Positions 7,330 through 14,691 of a stretch of DNA of 17,046 nt are shown in pieces. The notes below the pieces were generated by a model. That model worked only from the letters and a program-made list of their open reading frames with translations, was not told the DNA's origin and did no database searches. Location of the stretch: positions 1 through 17,046 of the forward strand of contig JAMCTB010000143.1 in the NCBI GenBank assembly GCA_023380955.1, given 5' to 3'. The position numbers and the translations under genes were made by a program. Each line of letters begins with the position of its first letter. Position 1 is the stretch's first letter. This stretch comes from Chloroflexota bacterium (GTDB lineage Bacteria; Chloroflexota; UBA6077).

Positions 7330-8160
7330 TCACAACACTCCAATGATCGCCATTCTCTGCATGAAGCGTTGAGCGTAGAAATAGACCGCGATCATGGGAA
7401 GCGTGCCAACCATGGCGGCCGCCATCATGGCGCTCACGTACACCACATAATCGTTCTGGAAGCTGACCACGTACACCGAGAAGGTCATCGCCGTGTTGCG
7501 TGCAAGGGTGGCCGCAAACATGTAGTCCACGTAGGCCAGCAGGAAGTTCAGCAACGCCGTCGCCGCGATGCCCTGGGCCACGATGGGTAGCGAGATCAGC
7601 ACGAAGGTTTGGAAGGGATTGGCCCCCTCCAGCTGCGCGGACTCGTCAATGGTGGGAGGGATGTTGTCGAAGAAGGCTTTGATGGTCCAGATAGTGAAGG
7701 GAAGGCCGAAGGGCAGCAGCGCCATGATCAGCCCTTCTCTGTGGTCCAGCAAGCCGGTTCGTGCGAAGAACAGATAGTAGGGAATCACGAAGGCCATGGG
7801 GGGTAGCATGCGCAGAATGAAGAAGCTGAGATACATCCCCCGAGCGATTGAGAACTGCCGAAGTCGAGATAGACCGTATCCTGCCGGAACCCCGAAGATC
7901 AGGGACAGCAGTGTCACACCACCTGACACGACGATGCTGTTGATCAGGAAGGGCCAGATGGCCTGGACTCCCCCGAACACCTCCTTGAAGTTGTCCAGAG
8001 TCAAGAATTGAGGGATTGTGAAGCCGTAGACGATGGTCCCCGCCTGGACGAAAGAGGACGCCAGGAGGAAGTAATAGGGGGTGAAAACCCACAACAGCAT
8101 GATCAGGATGCCTAGCGCCATGAAGACCCGGGCTCGTTTGCTGCGGAGACTACTCGACAT
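7330..8160 (-). CDS. ABC sugar-type permease, MalG/UgpE-like (CUT1)
   Basis: This is the second membrane subunit of a CUT1-type importer, 276 residues with six predicted helices. The N-terminal helix is ALGILIMLLWVFTPYYFLL. Further hydrophobic blocks are FLINSIVVSGGVTLLSLIFG and MYLSFFILRMLPPMAFVIPY. The cytoplasmic EAA loop ESAQLEGANPFQTFVLISLPIV, which docks on the ATPase, is well preserved. The start at ATG 8160 overlaps the end of the upstream permease by 11 bases and has GGAGGAAGG upstream. The protein ends MAIIGVL. Relatives usually add one or two residues such as Lys-Gly, so the deletion that removed the ATPase N-terminus may have clipped the last codons. Function would need a borrowed ATPase. 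Confidence 0.9.
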   Translation of the reverse strand: MSSSLRSKRARVFMALGILIMLLWVFTPYYFLLASSFVQAGTIVYGFTIPQFLTLDNFKEVFGGVQAIWPFLINSIVVSGGVTLLSLIFGVPAGYGLSRLRQFSIARGMYLSFFILRMLPPMAFVIPYYLFFARTGLLDHREGLIMALLPFGLPFTIWTIKAFFDNIPPTIDESAQLEGANPFQTFVLISLPIVAQGIAATALLNFLLAYVDYMFAATLARNTAMTFSVYVVSFQNDYVVYVSAMMAAAMVGTLPMIAVYFYAQRFMQRMAIIGVL

Positions 8161-9082
8161 AGCCCTTCCTCCACGCGAACAGGATCACCGCCGTAGACAG
8201 GATGGTACCGATCAGCAGCATCAAGAGGGCTAGGCTGGAGCCATAGCCGTAGTTCAGGAACTTGGTGGCGCTCTCGTAGATGTAGGTGCTCAAGACGTGA
8301 GTCGATCCGGCCGGCCCACCTTGCGTCATGGTCCAAGGGAAGGGGAAGGTCAGGAAGGAGTCCACCGCCTTGAAGCTGAGGGCAACGAAGATGACGGGCC
8401 GCATCATGGGGAGAATTATGTACCAGACCGACTGCAGGAAATTGGCACCGTCCAACTCTGCTGCCTCCAGAGGATCGGGATCCATGGCCTCCAGCCCCCC
8501 CAACAGCAGCAGGAAAACCCAGGGCGACCAGGCCCAGATCACGGTGATGATGATCCCCAAGAAGGCCGTATTGGGCTGAGCCAGCATCACGAAGCTCTCC
8601 GGAAGCCCAAAGGCCCGGTTGAACTCCAGAAAGGGAGGGCCGTACATGACGCTGCGCCACAGCATGGCCGCCGCCGACGGGACCAGCAAGATCGGCAGTA
8701 TGAAGACACCCCGCAGCAACTTAGCCGCCGTCAGCGGCAGGCGGAACAGCAACAGCGCCTGCGTGAAGCCCAGAATGAAATCCACTGAAACGACGACCAC
8801 CACGTAGAGGATAGTTCGGAAGAACGAAGCCAGGAACTCGGGGTCCGTCAGGGCCTTTTGATAGTTGGCCAGACCGACGAACCGGTCGGTAATCAGCAGC
8901 AGGTTGAAGTCGCGCAAGCTCAACCAAAAGGCATAGACGAGCGGCACGGCAACAAACAGGGCAACACAGAGAAGGGCCGGCAGTGTGAACAGCCAGTAGA
9001 CTCTCCAGCGCGCATCCAGCGGACTGGCACCGCGCGCTTTAGCGCCCTTTTGGGCGGCTCCAGCAGCTTCCGCCACAGTCAT
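8150..9082 (-). CDS. ABC sugar-type permease, MalF/UgpA-like (CUT1)
   Basis: This is the first membrane subunit of the importer, 310 residues with six predicted helices. After a charged N-terminus the first helix is YWLFTLPALLCVALFVAVPLVYAFWLSL, followed by the periplasmic stretch with FVGLANYQKAL typical of the family. The EAA loop EAAELDGANFLQSVWYIILP is intact, and TQGGPAGSTHVLSTYIYESA lies before the last helix as expected. ATG 9082 is preceded by GGGAGG at six bases. A GTG two codons earlier overlaps that site and is less likely. The gene lies 166 bases after the binding-protein stop, with a strong hairpin between them, and overlaps the next permease. The substrate is unknown; CUT1 systems usually carry oligosaccharides, glycerol phosphate or polyols. 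Confidence 0.9.
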   Translation of the reverse strand: MTVAEAAGAAQKGAKARGASPLDARWRVYWLFTLPALLCVALFVAVPLVYAFWLSLRDFNLLLITDRFVGLANYQKALTDPEFLASFFRTILYVVVVVSVDFILGFTQALLLFRLPLTAAKLLRGVFILPILLVPSAAAMLWRSVMYGPPFLEFNRAFGLPESFVMLAQPNTAFLGIIITVIWAWSPWVFLLLLGGLEAMDPDPLEAAELDGANFLQSVWYIILPMMRPVIFVALSFKAVDSFLTFPFPWTMTQGGPAGSTHVLSTYIYESATKFLNYGYGSSLALLMLLIGTILSTAVILFAWRKGYVE

Positions 9083-9152
9083 GGGCACCCTCCCAGATGG
9101 TCGTTACCGGGCAACGGAGTGAACTGCCGCAGCCCACTTGATCTACTTCCCT

Positions 9153-9193
9153 GTGGCCATCTGTGGGGCGGGATACCCCCCACAGATGGCCAC
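9153..9193 (-). promoter_or_regulatory. Perfect 16-bp intergenic hairpin between ABC binding protein and permease genes
   Basis: The arms at 9153-9168 and 9178-9193 are exact inverted repeats (GTGGCCATCTGTGGGG and its complement) around a nine-base loop. On the transcribed strand the hairpin lies about 55 bases after the binding-protein stop and 70 bases before the permease start. It is followed by AGGGAAGTAG, with no T run. It is best read as a message-stabilising or processing element that favours the binding protein. The rest of the 166-base gap shows nothing else. Confidence 0.8.
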
Positions 9194-9248
9194 GACGCAT
9201 TGATCGGCGGTAAACAAGCCAGACCGCAGCCGGTGGTTGCGGGACGCC

Positions 9249-10772
9249 TTACTTAACCAATCCGGCCTGCACCATCAGGTTCTCGATGTCGTTGCCGCAT
9301 TGCTCGGTATACTGATCTGGAGTGATCTTGCTCAGGGTAATCTGCTCCGTGTACTTGCGGACTACCGTCCGTGCTTGAGGGACGGCTGCATTGAGCCGGT
9401 AGAAAGTGGCTTCTTTGACGGCATCCGCAACGCCCTGAGGCACGATCGAACTGGATGCCGCCCAGTCGAGGAGCGGCATAGAGGTCGGCACGAAGACGCC
9501 GGTGCCCTTCTGCAGCGCCAGCTTCAAGCTGTCCGGGTGCATCAGCCAGCGCAGCAGTTCCCAGGAAGCTTCCTTGTTCTTGCTGCTCTGGGTAATGCCT
9601 CGGGACCAGTAGAAGGGCATGGTTCCGCTGCCGGGGGTGAGAGCCGGGATTTTGAAGCTGCCGCTGTTGCCGATGACCTGCTGGACGTTCGGCTTCCTGT
9701 AATCGTTCCAGCCCAGGTAGATGACATCCATCACCATCGCCGCCTTGCCTGATTGATAGAAGGCGGTGGTCTCGGTGGAGGTCATACCGGTCACTTCCGG
9801 CGGCGCAACCTTGTGGGTGTAGATGAAATCCTGCATGTACTTGGCGGCTTCTGAGACTTTCGGCTTGTTCTCAGGATGCTTCGGGCCCCAGAGGGAGTGG
9901 TTCTGCTCGTCCACGTAGGTGACGCCGTTCAGGAAGGTGAAGGCCTCCATGACATTCTGGGCGGTTTCGCCCTGGCCGGGGAACACCAGGCCCCAGAGGT
10001 TGGGCCGGGTGAAGTGCTTCGCAAGGTCGATGAACTCCTTCATCGACTTAGGCGGCAACGGCAGATCGTAGCCGAACTTCTGCTTGAAGTCGGCCTGCTC
10101 TTTCGGGTCCTTCAGGAGGCTCTCCCTGTAGGCAACGCCATTGCACCCTGAGTAGAAGGGGTGGTACTTCATCTTCCCATCAAAGGTAACCGCCTGGACC
10201 GACCAAGGAACCTGGTCTTTCTTCCATTTCTCCAGATCGATACCCTCGCTCTGGAAGAAGGGCTCCAGCGGGGCCATGTACTGCTGGGCGGGACCAAAGG
10301 TGTCGTCGGGAAACTCGATCTGGTCGTAGGTTCCGGTTCCCAGCTGGAGGTCCTGCATGATCTTCTGGCGCAGGTCTGAGGTAGGGACCTGGGTCAGATT
10401 GACCTTGATACCGGTGAGGTTCTGCCAGTCCGGGAGCAGGCTCCACAGCGGCCCAAACTGGCCATGGCTGGCAGACACCAGCACATTGATGGTGGTACCT
10501 GAGGGGTAGGTCTTGAGCGGCTTGTACGCACCAAAGGCGGCGGGAACCGCCGGAGCTGCCGCTCCCGATGCCGCGGTAGCGGCTGGCGCCGCGGGGGCCG
10601 CTGGAGCGGCAGCGCCTGTGGTCGGTGCGGGTGCCGGTGCAGACGGGGTGCTCCCGCAGGCCGCTAGGAGGCCTGCGCCAGCGACGCCCGCCGCTCCCAG
10701 CAGAAAACGTCTACGACTTACAGTAACGCGATGCAGAGAGCCCTTTCCTTCTTCAGTATCTCGCTTGTCCAC
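9249..10772 (-). CDS. ABC transporter solute-binding lipoprotein (family 1), Tat signal
   Basis: This is the extracytoplasmic binding protein of the CUT1 importer, 507 residues. I chose GTG 10772 because GGAGGGAGGA lies five bases upstream; the open frame continues to 10901 without a comparable site. The N-terminus has a twin-arginine signal, SRRRFLLG at residues 19-26, then a hydrophobic stretch and lipobox LAAC with lipidated Cys39. Residues 40-85 form an Ala/Pro/Thr linker. The mature protein opens with TINVLVSASHGQFGPLW and shows YDQIEFPDDTFGPAQQYMAPLEPFF, the hinge-side pattern of family 1 binding proteins. FYQSGKAAMVMDV and WSRGITQSSKNKEASWELLRWLMHPD are typical late blocks. Tat export suggests folding before secretion. 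It is the first gene after a 304-base gap, so a promoter is expected there. Confidence 0.9.
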   Translation of the reverse strand: MDKRDTEEGKGSLHRVTVSRRRFLLGAAGVAGAGLLAACGSTPSAPAPAPTTGAAAPAAPAAPAATAASGAAAPAVPAAFGAYKPLKTYPSGTTINVLVSASHGQFGPLWSLLPDWQNLTGIKVNLTQVPTSDLRQKIMQDLQLGTGTYDQIEFPDDTFGPAQQYMAPLEPFFQSEGIDLEKWKKDQVPWSVQAVTFDGKMKYHPFYSGCNGVAYRESLLKDPKEQADFKQKFGYDLPLPPKSMKEFIDLAKHFTRPNLWGLVFPGQGETAQNVMEAFTFLNGVTYVDEQNHSLWGPKHPENKPKVSEAAKYMQDFIYTHKVAPPEVTGMTSTETTAFYQSGKAAMVMDVIYLGWNDYRKPNVQQVIGNSGSFKIPALTPGSGTMPFYWSRGITQSSKNKEASWELLRWLMHPDSLKLALQKGTGVFVPTSMPLLDWAASSSIVPQGVADAVKEATFYRLNAAVPQARTVVRKYTEQITLSKITPDQYTEQCGNDIENLMVQAGLVK

Positions 10773-11076
10773 CTGTGTCCTCCCTCCACTGCTTTCACTC
10801 GGCGTGTCCGCAGATCTGCAAACCCAACTATAGCCACGGAATAGGACCGCCGGGATCGGAGGATGGCTCGTGCCGCCAGGGCAGCGCTGGCCTCTCGGCA
10901 CTCTCTCAAGCTCCTACTCCCCTAATCCCTGCCTGAACCGCTATGAACCTCGGAGTGAGCAAGGCGCTTGATCAAGTCGCGTTGTGTCGTCTGTTTCCGG
11001 CTTCACCTCCTCCGCTTGCCTGGGAGCGTTCTGGATTCCTCGAGCCATCCCGCCCTCAGGGATGTGGAACGGCAGA
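10773..11076. other. Intergenic region of 304 bases upstream of the ABC binding-protein gene
   Basis: No credible gene is present on either strand. A small inverted repeat, CATCCC-7-GGGATG at 11046-11064, lies 12 bases after the stop of the upstream CoA-transferase gene, without a T run. It could be a weak terminator or chance. A TATAGT hexamer on the minus strand at 10827-10832 resembles a -10 box, but no convincing -35 sits 16-18 bases before it. The strong ribosome binding site of the binding-protein gene is at its downstream end. This gap is the most likely place for the promoter of the ABC operon. Confidence 0.5.
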
Positions 11077-11901
11077 TTACTGGATTCTGGCTTGCAGCCA
11101 CAAACCTTTGGGATCTATCTCCCGTATCAGACGGAGCTCCTCCACAGTAGGCGACGGGGTGGCTGGCACCTCCCCTGTATGATCAAGAGCGAATCCCGTC
11201 CGATCTAGCACCTCTTCCAGGGTCACACCTGGGTGAATGGAGGCCAGGTACATCCGTTTCGAGTCGGGCGCAAAGCGGAGCACCGCCAACTCCGTCACCA
11301 CCATGGCGGGTCCTCCGCCCAACAAACCGTGCCGACGGCGGTAATCCGGCCCATCGCCGTAACCCACAGCCGAAATGAAATCGACCTTCGGCACGAAGGT
11401 GCGCCGTTCGTGGGGCATGATGATGATGGTACGCCCGGCATAGGCCGCGTGGTCGGTCTGCGCGATAGGGCCGGTCAGGCGGATCTTCGGCTTGTCGTGA
11501 TCGCCCACCACCACGGAATTAAGATTGCCGTGGGAATCTATCTGCACCCCGGAGATGAAGCTCACCGTCATCTTGCCGCGGCGGAACACATCCAGACAGA
11601 AATCCACGGGAACGTGGGCCGCGGCCGACCACTTCAGGAGAAAGGGATCAGCAAAAGATTCCGGAGTCTTGGATAGATTCGGCTCAAATAACACCCCGTA
11701 TTGGGAGATGATGTCTATACCCCGCGACCGTCGAGCCAACTCCATGGCGACCGATGGGATGCCGACAGCGTTGATGAAAGCGCGGCCCCCGGTGCCCAAA
11801 CCGATGAAGCCGTGGTCCCCGTCCCGCAGTTCGCGTGAGACCGCGGTTACCATTACCTCCAATTCGGTGGCTTCAGTCGATCTCTCGCTCATGCCCTTCA
11901 T
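11077..11901 (-). CDS. CoA-transferase-family subunit B (pair 3), catalytic Glu replaced by Gln
   Basis: This is a divergent beta-type subunit of the class I CoA-transferase family, 274 residues. ATG 11901 overlaps the A-subunit stop (ATGA) and has GGAGGAG six bases upstream; longer starts inside the A gene are unlikely. The fold is clear: GFIGLGTGGRAFINA near residue 31, GNLNSVVVGD, MPHERRTFVPKVDFISAVGYGDG, and MYLASIHPGVTLEEVLDRTGF near the end. At the position of the catalytic FESG of pairs 1 and 2 this protein reads SQYG, with Gln67 where the glutamate should be. A standard glutamyl-CoA intermediate is therefore not expected. IpdAB of mycobacteria, a steroid-ring hydrolase of this fold, also lacks the canonical glutamate, so a hydrolase or lyase activity is possible. 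That is an inference; the substrate is unknown. Confidence 0.85.
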   Translation of the reverse strand: MKGMSERSTEATELEVMVTAVSRELRDGDHGFIGLGTGGRAFINAVGIPSVAMELARRSRGIDIISQYGVLFEPNLSKTPESFADPFLLKWSAAAHVPVDFCLDVFRRGKMTVSFISGVQIDSHGNLNSVVVGDHDKPKIRLTGPIAQTDHAAYAGRTIIIMPHERRTFVPKVDFISAVGYGDGPDYRRRHGLLGGGPAMVVTELAVLRFAPDSKRMYLASIHPGVTLEEVLDRTGFALDHTGEVPATPSPTVEELRLIREIDPKGLWLQARIQ

Positions 11902-12791
11902 GCTACGCTCCTCCGGGTGGTCAGCTTCATCAGTCGCTCTGAGCCGAGTTTCTGAAGGTAGGCCTCGTGGGATGCCAGACTGAAGACCCACTCGTCCAGC
12001 CAGGACTGGAAACGCTCCTCGCTGGAAGAGGCTTCGTAGTACTCTCCCGTGTGCTCCAGATCGTAGGTGTAGCGGCTGTCGCAGCAGCAGGGATGGGCAC
12101 CGTAGGGGGCTTCCACCACGGCGGTGACGAAGTCTCTCGGCAGGATGGTCTGCAGAGGATCGGATCGCACGGCGTCAGGGCTGACTATCTGCTCCACGCT
12201 GACTATGACCACATCGGCGCTGCGGGCAATCAGGGGGTCCAGGGAATTGTCGTTCCAGTGCTGGGGGTCGAGCTGAATGTTGCCGTAGGGATCCGCCGTG
12301 TGAGCGTGCATGATCGTCACATCCGGCCGGGCGGCCCGCACCGCGGCGTAAGGCTCACCCGTGAAAGGGTCCTGGAATTGAACCAGGTTGGGGTTGTATT
12401 CCATCAGGCTAGAGCCAAGGGGAGTGCGGCTGGGGAAGAAGCCGATACCGATGGATCCGGCGCGGAACATGTCGATGCCCGTGGTCTCGGAGTGCTCGTA
12501 GATCCGGAGCTTGCCGGCCTCGGCCCATCGCCGATAGTTCCGGGCCAGCCCGAAGCCCGAGATACCCACGTAGGAGGTCTCGATGGTATTGGCGCACCCA
12601 GCACCGACCAACAGGTCCATGTCGATGCCGCTGTTCCACCCGAGGAGATGGAGATCACGGCGGCCCGCTCGGGCGACGGCCCGGACCAGGGCCATGGGAT
12701 GGCGCCGAAGCGTGTGGCCCGCGACGGCCAGCTTCGCGCCATTGGGGATGAGGGCAACGGCTTCCTCTAGGCTCACTACCTTGTTCTTCAT
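11898..12791 (-). CDS. CoA-transferase-family subunit A (pair 3, IpdA-like candidate)
   Basis: This is the alpha-type partner of the Glu-to-Gln B subunit, 297 residues. It has GAKLAVAGHTLRRHPMALV in place of the NLTFGGFAHSLAP of the other two A subunits, then GFGLARNYRRWAEAG, IYEHSETTG near residue 100, and VTIMHAHTADPYGNIQL. It ends with the family's VTAVVEAPYGAHPC block, here carrying an unusual run of three cysteines (HPCCCD). The acidic cluster in IYEHSETTG lies about where IpdA places its own essential glutamate, so this pair may use a residue of the A subunit. I have not been able to align this properly. ATG 12791 is preceded by AGAGGG; GTG 12797 is an alternative. It begins 72 bases after pair 2 and is probably in the same operon. 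Confidence 0.85.
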   Translation of the reverse strand: MKNKVVSLEEAVALIPNGAKLAVAGHTLRRHPMALVRAVARAGRRDLHLLGWNSGIDMDLLVGAGCANTIETSYVGISGFGLARNYRRWAEAGKLRIYEHSETTGIDMFRAGSIGIGFFPSRTPLGSSLMEYNPNLVQFQDPFTGEPYAAVRAARPDVTIMHAHTADPYGNIQLDPQHWNDNSLDPLIARSADVVIVSVEQIVSPDAVRSDPLQTILPRDFVTAVVEAPYGAHPCCCDSRYTYDLEHTGEYYEASSSEERFQSWLDEWVFSLASHEAYLQKLGSERLMKLTTRRSVA

Positions 12792-12863
12792 AACCACCCT
12801 CTCTAGCTCTATTTCCAGGTCGTAGGGTGGGCTCCATGCCCGGAATGCTGGCCCAGTGCACCG

Positions 12864-13667
12864 CTACGGTCGGCCTAGGTACACTCCGTCCGGATCTATC
12901 ACCCCTCGAATGAGCCTCACCTCCTCGTCGGTGGGCGGGCTGGTGACAGGCGTGCAGGGTGGCACCTCCAACTCGAATCCGGTGTTGGCCTGCACCATCT
13001 CGGCCGTGACCTGGGGATGCAGAGAGTTCACCCGCAGGGCCTTGGTAGCGGGATCGAACCCCAGTACCGCCAGGTCGGTGATGACCCGGGAAGGACCTCC
13101 CCCGGCCAACCCCGCGCACTCCCGAGCACCGGGGCCATCCAGATACCCCGGGGTCGTCAGGTACTGCACCCGCTCCACCAGCTTCCGCCGCTCGTGGGGA
13201 ACTAGCACCACGAAGCGCCGTGCAAGGCTGGCTATGTCGTTGGCTCCACCGCTGCCGGGTAGCCGCACCCTTGGGCTGCGGTAGTCGCCGATGACCGTGG
13301 TGTTGATGTTTCCAAATCGGTCTATCTCCGCAGCACCCAGAAAACCCAGGTCCACGTATCCCCGCTGCAGGAGACTGAGGGCGTAGTAGAGCCCGGTGGC
13401 CTTGGCTGCGCCGTCGAGGAGTCGGAAATCGCCGACCCCGGTGGCCAACTCCCGTGGCTGAGCATCTATGGTGCCGGACTCGAAGATCAGCACCACGTTG
13501 GGGGCGTGGGTCAGCTTGGCGAGATAAGCAGCGATCATGGGCAAACCTGTGCCGATGAAGCAAACCATCCCATCCTGGAACTCCCTCGCCGCGGCTACGA
13601 CCATCAACTCCTGGCGAGTGTAGTCGGAAGCGATGCTCTCCCGAAGACTGGTTGGGCTGTCCATCAC
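12864..13667 (-). CDS. Class I CoA-transferase, subunit B (pair 2, GctB-like)
   Basis: This is a beta-type subunit with an intact active site, 267 residues. It carries CFIGTGLPMIAAYLAK, LIFESG with the catalytic glutamate, GAAEIDRFGNINTTVIGD, PGSGGANDIASLARR, VPHERRKL and LTTPGYLDGPGAREC. It is closely similar throughout to the B subunit of pair 1, which points to duplication or to paired recruitment of related enzymes. The reading starts at GTG 13667 or ATG 13664. GGAGGAG is seven bases from the GTG and ten from the ATG, so the GTG is slightly favoured. It overlaps the A gene stop, so the two are translationally coupled. The acceptor acid is unknown. Confidence 0.88.
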   Translation of the reverse strand: MMDSPTSLRESIASDYTRQELMVVAAAREFQDGMVCFIGTGLPMIAAYLAKLTHAPNVVLIFESGTIDAQPRELATGVGDFRLLDGAAKATGLYYALSLLQRGYVDLGFLGAAEIDRFGNINTTVIGDYRSPRVRLPGSGGANDIASLARRFVVLVPHERRKLVERVQYLTTPGYLDGPGARECAGLAGGGPSRVITDLAVLGFDPATKALRVNSLHPQVTAEMVQANTGFELEVPPCTPVTSPPTDEEVRLIRGVIDPDGVYLGRP

Positions 13668-14614
13668 GGTCGGGCTCCTCCTTCACCGCGATGCCGAGGG
13701 ATGTAGCCAAGCTTCGGGTCGACCCGGAGATCTAGAAGACGCGCGATGCCTATCTTGTCCAGGTACGCCCAGTGGTCCCGAGGCCCGAAGACCCACTCCT
13801 CCAGGTAGCCGTCGAAGCTCTCCTGGCCGCGAGTGGCCGCGTAGTAGCGGGCCATGTGAGCCTGGTCGTGCTCGTAGTAGCCGTATGTTCCGGTGGGATG
13901 GGCCCCGAAGGGAAGCTCCACCACGGCGTCCACCATGAAGGAGGGCAGCAGAGTAGCGCCGGGGTTGCTGCGAAGCTCTTCCGCATCGACGATCTCTTCT
14001 ACACTAACGATCACTCGTTGAGCGGCCCGGGCCTGCTCCTCCATGACCGCGGTCGTGCCGAAGACCTGGATGTTGCCCATCCGATCGGCGCGCTGAGCGT
14101 GTAGGATCGCCGCATCCGGGCTCACCGCCGACATCACCGTGACTGGTGGCCCGCCAAAGGGATCGGCCACCTTCGCCCACTTCGCCTCGGGCTGCTCGAA
14201 GCCTGGAACGTTGAAGATGTCCGAGCCCATCATGGAACGCACCGGCAGGAAGGGCAGGCCCAGTCCGGCTGCCGCTAGACGGCTGGAGGTCCCCAGATGG
14301 CTGTGGTCCTCCACCAGGATGGTCCCGCCTTCAACCCCTCGACAGAAATTGCGGCAGCGCCCCAGCCCCTCGAACATGAAATTGGAGAAACGCACCCGAC
14401 GGAGCGCCCCACCCCCGGCCAGCAAATCAGCCGCCCAGCACTCGGCGACCCCGATGAGATCCAGATCCCGCTTTCCAGCCCTAAGGATCTCGCGGATCAA
14501 GCCCATCGGGGCCAGGGAGTGGGCAAAACCGCCGAAGGTCAGGTTCCAACCGTTCTGGATCCCTGATATGGCGTCCTTAAGGCTAACAACTCGATCGGCA
14601 GTACGCGCCGGCAC
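13664..14614 (-). CDS. Class I CoA-transferase, subunit A (pair 2, GctA-like)
   Basis: This is the alpha-type subunit paired with 12864-13667, 316 residues. It shares NLTFGGFAHSLAP, SNFMFEGLGRCRNF, VEDHSHLGTSS, PFLPVRSMMGSD and VDAVVELPFGAHPTGTYGYY with the A subunit of pair 1, so these two are close paralogues and pair 3 is the outlier. The C-terminus is about ten residues longer (IPRHRGEGGARP) than in pair 1. The start is a GTG at 14614 with GGAAGGG about nine bases upstream; no ATG is available nearby. The gene follows the zinc-less dehydrogenase after 77 bases, which suggests one transcript carrying the two dehydrogenases and pairs 2 and 3. Confidence 0.88.
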   Translation of the reverse strand: MPARTADRVVSLKDAISGIQNGWNLTFGGFAHSLAPMGLIREILRAGKRDLDLIGVAECWAADLLAGGGALRRVRFSNFMFEGLGRCRNFCRGVEGGTILVEDHSHLGTSSRLAAAGLGLPFLPVRSMMGSDIFNVPGFEQPEAKWAKVADPFGGPPVTVMSAVSPDAAILHAQRADRMGNIQVFGTTAVMEEQARAAQRVIVSVEEIVDAEELRSNPGATLLPSFMVDAVVELPFGAHPTGTYGYYEHDQAHMARYYAATRGQESFDGYLEEWVFGPRDHWAYLDKIGIARLLDLRVDPKLGYIPRHRGEGGARP

Positions 14615-14691
14615 TCCAGTGTCCCTTCCGGCTCCAGCGTGAGAACTCCGTTGGTGGATCGCCAGAGCCTGATAGGCTGGTCAACCGCGGA

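Noticed and set aside
9153..9193. Intrinsic terminator at the intergenic hairpins (also 5505-5539)
   Set aside because: Neither stem is followed by a T run on the transcribed strand, and each lies between genes that need co-expression.
12655..13710. Minus-strand open frame of 351 codons overlapping CoA-transferase pair 2 and the start of pair 3
   Set aside because: It is out of frame with three convincing genes, and its product is Gly/Arg/Ser-rich without any domain.
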